Of a DNA stretch of 64,000 bases, positions 43,201 to 53,200 are shown piece after piece. The DNA comes from a virus. Both the position numbers and the translations under genes were made by a program. The notes beneath the pieces were generated by a model that did no database searches, was not told where the DNA came from, and saw only the letters and a program-made list of their open reading frames with translations. Where the stretch lies: positions 1 to 64,000 of the IMG/VR virus record IMGVR_UViG_3300020450_000018. The stretch is one strand, 5' to 3'. Numbering within the stretch: the stretch's first letter is position 1; every line of letters begins with the position of its first letter.

Positions 43201-45305
43201 CCTGTACTATAAACACCAGCTGATGATCCTTCCACAACACCATATGCATCACTATCAATACCAAATACATACTTACCCTCATCAAATGCATTAGCACCTG
43301 AAGGGATAGATTCTAAGATAATTTTAGTAAAGAACTGAGGATCAAAATATGAATAACCAAATGTAGTATTATATGCAGATGTTCCTGCTTCTAAACGACC
43401 TTTTGATAATACAATATCAGAATCAGAATTAAAACCAGATCCTCTACTTTTTAAGAAAAAGTTGCTTGGTTTTGTCTTACCAATAACAGGAGTAATAATT
43501 TCAGAGTAATCTACAATAAATCCAAACTCATCGTTTCCTGCAGCAGCATCAGCTTCTGTTAGATAAATTTTTCTCTTAAACTCACTATCAGATAAATCAT
43601 ATTCTAATGCAAGTAGTTCTAATTCACTCTTATTACCAAATACTGTTAATTCTAAAAATTGCACAGATTCAGATGAATTAATTAATGGTTTGTTTGACGT
43701 TGCAAAAGATAAAGTTTTGAAAGAACTGATTGCAGTTGGTGTTCCTACATCACTTCTAGTTTTAATATAGAACAATTCACCAAATTGAGTCTGGAATGTA
43801 GAATCTGTTACAGCACCAATAAGAGTTGTAGTATTAGTAATCTGTAGAGTAATGGTTTTGATTCCATCATCAGTATTAAAAATTTTACCTCTTCTATCAA
43901 TAGTTTGTCTATGATCAGTTGGTAACTCTGTATTGTTTAATCCAATAGATCCATCGTTAAAGGTAGCATACAAGAATACATCTGGGTATGCAGTTAATTC
44001 GGATCCTTCTTTGTTTAGAGGAACACTACCAAAAACATTAGTAACACTATAAGTAGGAAGACCTTTACTCTTTAGATTTACATTATCACTGGATAAACTT
44101 TCTCTAGCTTTGTTAATTTCAAGATACTTAGTTTCTTTATTAACAATCTCATATCCTTTAATATATGCTTTGCCAGGACCAATACTGGCAACCATTTTTC
44201 TTGCTGCTTCAGAAGCATTCTTTCCATTAAAGAGACCAAACTCATCAACACCGTAGATACCTCTATTACCATCTTTCTGTGCCCACTCTCTAATATCTAC
44301 AGAAAAATTATCTACAACATAATCTCCAGACTCATCAAAAGTTCTACGAGCTAATGTTTGTTCTAAAACACTGAAATCTGTAGAGGAAATTTTACTCTGA
44401 ATTTGACCTCTAGAGACACTTAGTAATTGGATAAAATTCTTATCAGTAATTGCATTTAGAGCGAACTCTTTTAACTCTAAACTAATTTTTAATCTATGTG
44501 CGCCTGGTGCAGTATAGTTTGCAGACCCAATAGAATTGTCATATAAACTTGCATCCTCTTCTGGTGTTATAACTTCTTCCTTAATTGTAAAACCTACCTT
44601 TGCAGATGGTTTGTTAAAATATTCATCAATAACAAGTAATGCCTCGTCATTACGAACAAAGTAACCATTTACAAAGTAAATACCCTCTTCTACTTTTACA
44701 GCAGAACCAAATCCCATTGCAGGACTTTCTAAAGATGTTACCTCTCCTGTATCAGGATTAGTAATCTCAATACTAGTAGGAAGAACACTACCATCTGTCC
44801 CTACAACTAGCAAAGGAGTATTGACACCATCAACTACCTCTAGAGTCTCACCCTGTCTAAAAGTAGTCTCAGTATTGGAATTACCACTATTAATGTAATT
44901 AACAAACAAAGTATCTGCAGAAGATTCAGTTGCTAACTTTGTTGAAAGAATGGTTCCGATGACGCCAGAGGTAAGACCTACAACCTGTTGTCCTACTAAT
45001 TGAGTAATATCATATTTCTTAAAAACAATATCGTCTCCCTCTGAGACAGCGACCTCAGAAACAGACGATAATTTTACGTAATCTAATTTTGTGTTAAGAC
45101 CTACCTCGCCAGGAATTACAAGTTCACCTTGCTTGAATGCGTATTTTCCAAAATTCTCAATCTGATTCTGTAGAATAGATTGTACTTGCGTTAATTCCCT
45201 ACTTTGAATAGAGTAGCCAGGACGGAATAGAATCTTATAAAAATTCTTACTCGCGTCAAAGTCCTCGTAATAAGGAGTTACATTTAGGTTTGTCTTCTGA
45301 GGCAT
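37209..45305 (-). CDS. Giant baseplate/fibre structural protein (2698 aa, DUF4815-like N-terminus)
   Basis: 2698 residues. The N-terminus MPQKTNLNVTPYYEDFDASK followed by KILFRPGYSIQSRELTQVQS is the DUF4815-type start found in cyanophage baseplate proteins. Near 1365-1385 the motif RRYTMRDIGKLEKRIERLEY is a conserved coiled segment. Residues about 1970-2010 carry two Gly/Ser modules (SLSGFGYTEAPSVVVKG). The rest is beta-rich. By position after gp8 it could be the functional counterpart of T4 gp9/gp10 linking fibres to the wedge, but this is inferred from order. A CTAAATA box lies upstream. Confidence 0.86.
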   Translation of the reverse strand: MPQKTNLNVTPYYEDFDASKNFYKILFRPGYSIQSRELTQVQSILQNQIENFGKYAFKQGELVIPGEVGLNTKLDYVKLSSVSEVAVSEGDDIVFKKYDITQLVGQQVVGLTSGVIGTILSTKLATESSADTLFVNYINSGNSNTETTFRQGETLEVVDGVNTPLLVVGTDGSVLPTSIEITNPDTGEVTSLESPAMGFGSAVKVEEGIYFVNGYFVRNDEALLVIDEYFNKPSAKVGFTIKEEVITPEEDASLYDNSIGSANYTAPGAHRLKISLELKEFALNAITDKNFIQLLSVSRGQIQSKISSTDFSVLEQTLARRTFDESGDYVVDNFSVDIREWAQKDGNRGIYGVDEFGLFNGKNASEAARKMVASIGPGKAYIKGYEIVNKETKYLEINKARESLSSDNVNLKSKGLPTYSVTNVFGSVPLNKEGSELTAYPDVFLYATFNDGSIGLNNTELPTDHRQTIDRRGKIFNTDDGIKTITLQITNTTTLIGAVTDSTFQTQFGELFYIKTRSDVGTPTAISSFKTLSFATSNKPLINSSESVQFLELTVFGNKSELELLALEYDLSDSEFKRKIYLTEADAAAGNDEFGFIVDYSEIITPVIGKTKPSNFFLKSRGSGFNSDSDIVLSKGRLEAGTSAYNTTFGYSYFDPQFFTKIILESIPSGANAFDEGKYVFGIDSDAYGVVEGSSAGVYSTGRILFIKTLSGKFQSGETIRDEDGNTVKIAKDNTISHFVVQNRGLGYADGCSLLINGLEFDASKIDLGKTIAGNIYNATIVNRRAVSIEYAQPPAVTVKSPDGASAPSSAAAVVPILFRNTVTTYTPQNVKSIGCSYGSGNSNSFSADVVVDSQVNSEIKAVTNFTFFGSQGSNFIESTSFSADASILLQQGDLVQFSDDSNNLVRAIVQFATKQEGSSKSRVYLDTVLPGDVTNTSIVRLRPKVENTNSGTLLFPTGSKQVSQISAGGEDSKIKYFFRRDFVTTASSGGGTITFAAQLPFGTQRFAAYSENNFIITVLDPGDSPDIVKGDIVFVSEDSVEITSATDTASGLTSGSISLQLPSSYFGNIPTNGTFPKLKLTATLEVSNAKPRLKTAVRNKRIVIASAGDRIVPFRGQDFDTEIVETLSYADAFRLRYIYEGTSSQAPDVDTAGNLISGTDVTARYTFDNGQRDTLYDVSRIVLKPGFEPAAGQLLIAFDYFEQSQGDFVTIDSYLHEAGVPEDEIPSFNSSVHGNLELKNAIDFRPKVDSDAIIPGFLNIASLETTAGSFAGSGAVLSSTPAPDSNLEFTFSFSQIQYLDRIDGIFLDNKGQFIVKEGNSSLNPSKPDPIDDAVPLFYAYIPAFTKTTKDVRITPVDNRRYTMRDIGKLEKRIERLEYYTTLSILEQQALNMQVKDEIGLDRFKSGFFVDNFEAHLVGNLQSLDYRCAVDSQQSVLRPQAKEDSVNLEEVNVREDQRAVSGYKKSGDMVTLPFSPLNLLGNDFASKTLNPNPFVVLQYVGDGEISPSIDHWYDQTEEPLVVDTNTDLFNIFLAKENVKESFSSLFNSFVVNWVGTSTSFTTINSLGNVNTQQAVTSVTNASVGSTSNISPQNNEVGKGIKTKSIGESLVSTSLAFFARSIPVRYVVRRMKPNTKLYVFLEGRDIGRWVNPDLRFTGIAGNSLSAFNGEITTDEYGNASGLIVVPAGNPPLENATWSGDVDTLPYDTSAEEVSITSGILTFRFTSSATNETKDQVDSYTEIKYYATGLLPENPSSIVSTKPSIFKSNEGIQLIESNTDNPVRPNPLAQTFKVENLDGGCFVTGVDLYFNKKSTNIPIKTYISNVDAEKPAKNIVPGSEKTLSPNTFLKCFASGNVSVFVGENVTGASSAASGPILEIFDKNNVKLVATASGKFSLTNEQVYTIVLSNHNGKSFVQNEDLIIPSVTEANALNNTDLVLSIAKDSGKVSRMRITNTGQNYDSAILTVESPQLPGGSTATASIEVSGGQIYNAEISLSGFGYTEAPSVVVKGVGNGAGGCEIQTFIEIDTPSVRMGVAVDAGEITNSTTPTHFAFDYPVYLQNDTEYALVVETDSTDYELWVSKLGETDIATSTVITTQPSLGSVYRSQNTESWTEDIFEDLKFILYRAEFNTSRPAELLLKNVDLGYELLDANPIETNASSNSASTSSLFKNNNAVIKVNHRDNGFEDSGKSYVFYRTAVETGGITASTINSNLFKVTNSGVDSYNILFPSQAAGNSVGGGTSVYASHNRKFETLYPQIHYLTFTGTSLDVSVQTTNVVPVDSSTTNYTSYSQAEYERTFLNEPHYFTNQKMIASEINETLNSLQRSLTYKMQLSSTSSNLSPIIDLSSASVKTVSNRIENAKGEENRFGRRDQIIEFFPVYQFELAGNAGTELQANQTIEGQTSKTTGTIARVNGQVVYVRVKTSQFFQKGEVVSLGNQSQLTNVTVDSNPSQVFASIDDGATIVARNPSVILETYDNTITGKAVIWNSQTQELTARVDVNPINDNYTDRIIDNVLYNRNAVVGDQIADIFRVGDFIKYPNQPDEEANYLEVGKITYTNGIDFVPENTSKNGSAIAKYVTKEIVISNPATAIDVHLMANVKDIANIQVLYKFKKASSQENFEDIDWVLFNENGEPDTLELATTENSISSVVEKQSSYQDLKYSVSDIEEYSSFAIKIVMLGVDPSFVPKIQDIRAVAAF

Positions 45306-45341
45306 CTTACTTCGCCAAAATACTAAGTATCTAGTCCCTAG

Positions 45342-45348
45342 TATTTAG
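45342..45348 (-). promoter_or_regulatory. Late promoter CTAAATA before the 2698-residue gene
   Basis: The minus strand reads GCGCTAAATACTAG, about 40 bases before the ATG at 45305. AAATACTA here pairs with TAGTATTT closer to the gene, so promoter and hairpin overlap in this 51-base gap. Confidence 0.68.
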
Positions 45349-45356
45349 CGCAGTTT

Positions 45357-47171
45357 TTAGAATTCAATAACTAACTTGATATCTTCAATCTGGTCAGGTG
45401 CACGAGTGATTAGTCTTCTGTTCTCAACATAGATGACATCACCAGAATTATTTTCAATCTCAGGCGCTGCTAAACCACTTGCAAAAGTAACACCTAATGT
45501 TGTAGAACCATAGGATGTATCTACGTTACCAGATGCAGTAGATTGCTCTCCAGTAATAGCATTAGAACCATTAGACTCAAACGCTCTCACAACACCATTG
45601 TCTGTATGAGCATCATTTGTTTGGATATACTTAAGAACTCCAGCAGTAGTTGAACCACTATCCAATGTCCATGATACAACTGTACCATAAGCTGTACCAC
45701 CAGTTACAGTCTGAGTAATTTTTTCATCAACTGAGTAATCTGCAGAAGCACCTGTAATTTTAACAGATTTTAATCCAGATAATGTGTCCGCAGTTGAAAA
45801 TGTTGTTGTTCCCCAATTGAATGGATCAGCAATAATACCAATACGACGGAAGTCATTGTCTACTGGGAAGTCACCAGATCCCTCTGAGTATGTAAGACGG
45901 ATGTTTGTCATAACACGCTTACCGTTTAGTTCTGTTTCATGATCAGAACCATGTCCACCAGTAGGAGGAAGAATAACTTCAATAGCACCGACAGCAGATG
46001 CACCAGTTGTGACTGCAGAAGATAAACCAGAATCAGAGAATAGATTACCATTACCTAACAATACATTACCATAAGTATAACCTGATCCACGATTTTGAAT
46101 ACTTGCTGAAGTGATTGTTCCAGAACCATTTGTTACGAGTTCTACGACACCATTAGATCCATCACCCTTAATGCCTGTGTATAGAGTTTGTGACGCAGGA
46201 AGACCACTTCCAGCGTCTTCAATAACTGCCACATCAACAGCACCCTCTACAGCTTGTGCTACAACAGCAGTTCTAGAAGCGTTAGCAGGAAGAACGATTG
46301 GTAAAAAGTCAGATGAAAGGAATTTTAAAACATCGTCAGTTGGAATAGTATACATATACTTCCAAATATAACCAGCACCAGTTGTTTCTGTATAGATGCC
46401 AGTTGATGAATCATAGTTACCACCTGCAGTGCTTGGTTCTTCAGTTGCGTTCTGTCCTGTGCTATTAGAAGGACTTTCTCCATTATAGAGACATTTAAAG
46501 ACTTCGTATGTGGAATTCATCACATAAAATTTTGCGTCTGCAATTGTGTTTGCACCAGTTGCAGTTTGCTTACCAATTTGACCACCGCCACCAGGTGTAG
46601 CAGAGTAATCAGGTTTCCACATATCATACTTAGGGTTAGCAACTAGATCCCAATTATAACGACGGATAACTGTTCTTGCAAAAGCATCAGTAATACGCTT
46701 AGCTGCAATTAGTTCGTCATAAAGATTAATTTTTTCTCTCTGGTTATCAAGAGGAAGGGGAGGAACGTCTTCGGTTGCATAACGATAAACGCCAGATTTA
46801 GCAGTAGCACCTGTATCAGAACCACCAGCACCACCTGTTCTACCCTTCAGAGAAGAACCAAGAGGAGGAGCAGAGTTAACGCCATTGCTGCCAAAAACGT
46901 CGGTCAAAAGAAGGGCACTATCATAAACTTGAGCAATGGTGGCGCGGAAAGCAGTGGAACCATATGTCCCGACGTATACCTCGTCACCAACAGCAAAAGC
47001 TGTGGAACCTTTTGAATAAATTTCTAAATATGCTTTCCAAGGTTGCGGTCTACCCACAAAGAAGTACATCCTAGATCGTTCCGCGCTCGTATCGTTTGCG
47101 CCCTCTGTAAGTGATTCTAGGAATTGTTTCGCGTTGAAAATACGAAACTTATCAGAAATGATAGCAGCCAT
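45357..47171 (-). CDS. 8: Baseplate wedge protein gp8
   Basis: 604 residues. MAAIISDKFRIFNAKQFLES and SRMYFFVGRPQPWKAYLEIY are typical of cyanophage gp8. YDELIAAKRITDAFARTVIR followed by RYNWDLVANPKYDMWKPDYS near 155-195, and GYIWKYMYTIPTDDVLKFLS near 268-287, are further conserved segments. It is longer than T4 gp8 (334 residues) because of inserted Gly-rich modules, one near 347-370 (SASIQNRGSGYTYGNVLLGN). It follows the giant gp7-position gene and has two tandem late promoters upstream. Confidence 0.9.
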   Translation of the reverse strand: MAAIISDKFRIFNAKQFLESLTEGANDTSAERSRMYFFVGRPQPWKAYLEIYSKGSTAFAVGDEVYVGTYGSTAFRATIAQVYDSALLLTDVFGSNGVNSAPPLGSSLKGRTGGAGGSDTGATAKSGVYRYATEDVPPLPLDNQREKINLYDELIAAKRITDAFARTVIRRYNWDLVANPKYDMWKPDYSATPGGGGQIGKQTATGANTIADAKFYVMNSTYEVFKCLYNGESPSNSTGQNATEEPSTAGGNYDSSTGIYTETTGAGYIWKYMYTIPTDDVLKFLSSDFLPIVLPANASRTAVVAQAVEGAVDVAVIEDAGSGLPASQTLYTGIKGDGSNGVVELVTNGSGTITSASIQNRGSGYTYGNVLLGNGNLFSDSGLSSAVTTGASAVGAIEVILPPTGGHGSDHETELNGKRVMTNIRLTYSEGSGDFPVDNDFRRIGIIADPFNWGTTTFSTADTLSGLKSVKITGASADYSVDEKITQTVTGGTAYGTVVSWTLDSGSTTAGVLKYIQTNDAHTDNGVVRAFESNGSNAITGEQSTASGNVDTSYGSTTLGVTFASGLAAPEIENNSGDVIYVENRRLITRAPDQIEDIKLVIEF

Positions 47172-47208
47172 GGTTTTATTTGTCCAACGTTGTAGTTTGT
47201 GCCTGAGT

Positions 47209-47229
47209 TATTTATATTGTTTATTTATA
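47209..47229 (-). promoter_or_regulatory. Two tandem late promoters before gp8
   Basis: Exact TATAAATA boxes occur at 47222-47229 and 47209-47216 (minus strand), 13 bases apart. The outer one overlaps the stop codon of the giant gene. They lie about 40 and 55 bases before the gp8 ATG. Confidence 0.75.
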
Positions 47230-50200
47230 CTGGTGAAAATGGAATTATTTCAGATCCAGAAGCAATCGTGGTACTGCCTCTATAATGTGAGCATCCAGTA
47301 AATGAAGTTGCTGTTTTTCCAGTGTATTGTATGACACCAGAGTTAGATGGAATTGGAGTATCAAAATTATCATATGATGTAGTGTAATTATCAGGAAGAA
47401 CCCTTGCAGTAGGTGGTGTAAAACTAGATGTATATCTGGCGATGTTGCTTATGTGAACCTCATCTATATAACCATTAAAACAATCTAAACCAGTAGAGTA
47501 GTTACTACTACCAATAGAAAACAAAGCTTGTCCACCTGTTCCCCATGCATTGCCAGAAGCAATAGCACCAGCTTGTGTATAATCCTGAGTATTAGTTTTA
47601 GATGCTTTCTCTACACCATTAACAAAAACTTTAATAGTTCCACTTGAACGAGTGATTGCAAAATGAGTCCAATTTGTACTCAAGTTTCCGCAGTTGGTAT
47701 ATGAATCATCTCCACCATTCCAAAATATTATACTTGACAAATTAAAGCTCCATACACTATTCACATAAATTGAGAAACCAAACATAGGTAAGAAGTAATC
47801 TAAAGCACCAGATGAGACTTTCCACGATGCACCTGATTGTAAATTAGTTCCATAGTATAATAATCCAGCACTGGTATCACCACTAGAACTACTAATCTCT
47901 TTCTTAGCCCAGAAGTCAATTGTAAAATCTCCTGCTCCAAGATGAGTTCCGATAGGAGCAGTTATTTTACTACCATCTACACTACCAGCAGTCTCATCAA
48001 GGAATACAGATCTATCTCCAAACTTTTTATTAGCAGTGGTTTCTAGATTTTGAGCACCAGATAATCCATATGTGTCTTGTGTCCATGTGTATCCTTGAGT
48101 AGAAGAAACTCCAGCTGTATTGTGGAAAAGATATCCTGAGTCAGGGAAATGAGTTGTATCAGCAACAACTATAGGACCACCAATAGTACCACTAGATTGT
48201 GAAGTTGTCACAGGATTTTGTATTGATGGAGGCATCATTACGAATTTATTACCTGCTAGTGTGTAACTAGATTTACCTCTTTCTTCAAAATCTCTGATAG
48301 TAAGAGATCCAAAGTAAAGATCAAGTTCTCCAAGTGATAAACCAGATACACCAGCAGCACCATCATCAAAGATACCCTCAAAATGACTGATAGTGTGTCC
48401 TACATTTGTTTTAGTATATTGTCCAATATATTCAGCGGTTCTTCCAAATATTGAGTTAACAATGAGAACCTCAGTTGCATTTCTCTTAGCAACATGGTAA
48501 CCACCATTGATCTCAATAAGATCAACCTCACCATCATGTCCACCAGTTGTATTACCAGATCTAACGGGAATTGGATCTGTTAAGAATATTTCTTCTGCAT
48601 ATCCATCAACAACACCGCCTGGTGGTGGAGTTAAGACAACTTCAAGTGCTGATTTAGTAATTTCTAAATCATCAAATGATGTTACTTGTCTTTGTACCTT
48701 CCTTTCAAATCCAGAATCTACAAATCCAATGCTAATCATTGTAACATCACTTTCAGTTTGTATCTGAACGACACCAACAGGAGCAACAGATACAAGTTCT
48801 GGAATCTGTCTCAAGAAAGTACCAGCAGTCCAATTTTGTTCTGTAGTTCCTTTTTGACCTCTGAGGATATTGGTAAATCTATCAGAGAGTTTACGATTGT
48901 AGTATACAACCTCATCACCAACCAATAGTAGACCCATTAGATCAAATTTAGTGGTGTCTGGAATGTAAGCAATAGAATCACCAATATTAAAGTCAACATC
49001 AAGATATGCAGCAGTCTCAAAGAAGTTAATATTAGACAGAGCATCATTAGGAATAATTTTCTGTATGTTACTTGTAACTGCCCTACTTACAGTAGAAATA
49101 GAATTGAGAGAAACAATATCTTGAACTTCTGCAGAAACAACACTTACAGAACCTTGAAGTCTCAATACACCACCAACTCCCTCAATCTCAACAGGTTGTG
49201 GTTCAATGAATACAATTTGAGCAGGACCAGGTTGATCAATACCTGCTGGCATATCAAATCCAGATTCACCATCTACAATATTATCTTTGTCAATTTGAAT
49301 TTCAGCTGTTATCTTACGATCAGCATCTGCTGGACTTCGTAGATCTACAGAAGAATAAGAATTTACATCAACTAATCTATTACCAAGAATATCAATAGTT
49401 GATATAATTAAACCAGTTTGAGAAACATTTAAGTAAGGTCTAATAGCGACATTAATTAATGATATTCCAATATCCCTATCAGAAAGAATATCAAACCTTC
49501 TTGTTGTAATAACTTTTGGAGCTTTAGTGTAACCAGAACCACCATCAATAAGATCAACACTAATAACTTGACCCTTGCTTACAAGAACATTTGCTCTTGC
49601 ACCACCACCCTCACCATTCTCAGGTATAAATTTAAGAACTGGTGGTGTGAAATATTGATACGCAGTTGGTTGCGTAATAGGATCGTAACTACGTTGATTC
49701 CAAGTTAATTTGACAACACTACCATTTTGAATAGTAGCGACTACAGATAAACCCTCTCCTCTCGTAGTTCCAGTATAAGACTCAACTGAGACTGAACTGA
49801 ATATATCGTCAGTTAATTGCTCCCCGTCTCTACCATCTTTACTGGTAGCTTCTGATGGTAATCTTTTAATATTACGGAATCCCTCTTCTCCATCTACACG
49901 AATTCTATCTCCATTTGATAGTGATACAAATGGTTTTTTATAGGTTATTCCATAGTTACTTCCTGACCATATACCATTGTCATCTTTAAGAATTTTTCTT
50001 CCAGAGTCGTCTTGTACATATGATACAGTTACATTAGAAATATCAGCATCTGCAATTACAAATGTTCTCTCATAATATCCTTTTGGTACAAAGGTATAAT
50101 CTAAACCACTCTCAGGAGAACCATTTTGACCTTTGATGTCAAACACTACATTGTTTCCATTGGACACTGGATTTCTAATTTCACCAATAACATTGTATGT

Positions 50201-53200
50201 TCCATTTGCTCTTTGTTGCCAAACTTGGATTGAAGATCCAACAGCATCACCCATCCAATCATATTTTAATAGAGCACTCAATACAGTAGAATCAAAAGAG
50301 AATGTTCCTTGTGCAAAATATGTGTCAGGTGCATAATCATAAATGTTAAGAACTTGTCCAACATCTCTACCATAAAGATATCTAATATCAATAATCATCT
50401 CACTTTGAATAGGAGAGTGGAATGTGATATTAGGACCTGACACTGTATACGCCTTTCCTTTTACTTGTAATACACCATCTAAGAACACATAGAGACTATC
50501 TTCAGATTCTATGTTTTGTACAGTGTTATCCTCTACATCTAAAATTAAGAAAGGACCGTTTCTTACACCATCAACTAAGTTGTAGTCAATAGTAAGTCTC
50601 TTATAATTACCAACACCAATACCTGCAACTTTTTCTACTGCAGTTGGTTCACCAATAGTTTTAGCTCCAAGATCCTGATCCCAAATAGGAGCAACATCAA
50701 ATTTAATTTTATTAGGAATTACAGTTTTATCAATAACATAAGAGTCTCCTAAAGGAAATACTTCTGTAAACTTAGGTCTTTGTAATACAGCATTGATAGT
50801 GAGGAATAAGTTCTCATCTTTTTCTGTGTTCACAACTGTATTGTCATCCCAATATAATTCAAATTCTTTATTCTCACCATCAATGTAATCAGGAAGAGTT
50901 CTGGTAACTTCTTCTTCTTTTAAAACATCGCTCAAGTTTTCATATAAAGAATCCATTGCAGAAATTACATTGTTACATTCCTGTGCTGGTAGTAAAGGAT
51001 CTCCTAAAATATTATAATTTGAATATGTAAGAGTAGGAGTCCAATTACCTGCTTTATTTTCATTTTGTTTGGTTTTTTCTACAAGACCTCTACCCTCTGT
51101 AAGAATAGTAGTAACAATGCTATGATATGTGTTAAGTGTGCTCGCTACCTCTACACATGCAGGGGATTGTGAATCAACTAATACATCAGGATCCTGACCA
51201 GGCAATAGATTTCTCATTGCTTGGATCATTAGATCTTTTGCATATTCAAATGTAGCAATAGTTTCAGCTAACTGTCCAGTGATATAGTATAATTCTTCGC
51301 CATATGGGTAATCATTTTTCTGATAGTATAGTTGTGCTGCTTCAACAATCTTAAAGTTACCACCTAACTTAAGATGGTAAACGTATGCATCTATGATAAG
51401 ACCAATGTCTCTACCACACTTAGTTGCGAGAGATCCCCAGTTTAATGAAGGATATTGTGCTTGTGCCCAGTTTAAGGACTCAGTTACAATGAATGTTCTA
51501 TTAAGATCAATTAACTCACCTGCTTTATAGAACATACCATTGTTCAATGCACTCCAACCAAATTTTGCTTGATCAGTTCCTGAGAAGGATACAGGAACAC
51601 CAAATGTAGAACCAACAGGAACGTCAAATGTTGTTCCTGTGGTAACTCTTGCAACGTCTGTTGGGTTGTTAGTTTGTCCAGCACCAGCAGTCCCACTAAT
51701 CTCAGTGAGACCAGAAGCAACACCACCACTAGTACCAGAGTTTGCAAGTGCAGAACTACTTACTGTTACTTGAGTTTCACTGTCAATAGATACAATTTTA
51801 GTTCCAGATGAAAATGCCTTACCAGAACTTACAAACAAACCAATAGCAAGATTTTCAGTGCTTGTAACTTTAATTGTATTTTGTCCTAAAATATACTCAA
51901 CATCAACATCAATAAAGTCCCAATTCCTGATAGCTAGTTTTGCTAACCTTGTAGCATAAGCAAAAATTGCATTAGAATTTGTTTTATTATTTTGAATGTA
52001 CAAATACTCATCATTTGAATTGAAGATAGAAGAGTAGTCAATTGTTTTTATATTTCCACCAAATCTAATATCATGTTGGTAAGCATCTAAGATTGCACGA
52101 ATATTTCTTTCATAGTCATCTTGTTTAGTTGCCCAGTCTAATGTAGGATATGTTGCTTTTCCATACCCAATAGTTTCATTTACAATAAACTCTACGTTTC
52201 TTTCAATTTGATTTGCTGCATCAATCCAAGTTCCACCACGTTGGAAAATATTTCTAATTTTTCTTAGATGTTTAGTGTTATATTGATTATCTTTAAACTG
52301 GAATACCTTACCATAGAATGTAACACCTTTGTATGCAGTAGTCTCACCAGCATCACCAGTTAGTTTTGCTCCATTTCCAAGAGGGGGAGCAGAAAATACA
52401 ATTTGATCTCCAGAAATAGTATATGAGATGCCAGGTTCTTGAATGACACCATCTAGAGTTACGATAATACCTTTTTCTGAAGATGGGAAGAAAGGTGTCC
52501 CATTGCTTAAAATTTGGAATGATTTAGTTCCTTGTAATTTCCCATCTGTGTCATAGTAACCGTCAAACGATGCACCAAGTGTAAACTCAAATGCACTAAC
52601 CTCATTGAATAAGAATTCACTAGTTGCAGCAGTTCCAAACGCTTTACGAATTCTTTGACTTTCTACAGATTGAATTGTCTGTGTTGTTACCTGCTTTGTG
52701 CTCTCAACGGTAATTTTATTTTTATCAGGATCCCAGAGTTGTATAACACTAAAATGAGATGCTTTTGGCAGTTCAGCTGCCATCTCACTACTGGCAATTG
52801 ACTCTACATCAACTTGTCCAAACAACTTAAATCCTGCAGGATGAGTTGTAGACTTGATAAGATCACGCCATTCATCAATGGGTGTTTTTGATTTTATAAC
52901 ATATGAATAATCTTGATAGAAGAAACTATCAATAAGTTTTTGATTAGATACACCTAAACGACCTTTATCAGAAGTATAGAATCCTGCATTATCATAGAAA
53001 CTAGAAATATCTTCTGTAAATGTGCTGACAAAAATTGAATGTACAATACCAGACACAGTGGTATTATAAGATTCAATTGCAATGTCCTCACGAATAATTC
53101 CAACTACAGATTCTAATTTTAATAATCTTGAACCAAATCTCCACTCAGAAACTCTTGCTCTTAATACCTCTATACCATTTACTCTCTGTACTACTAACTC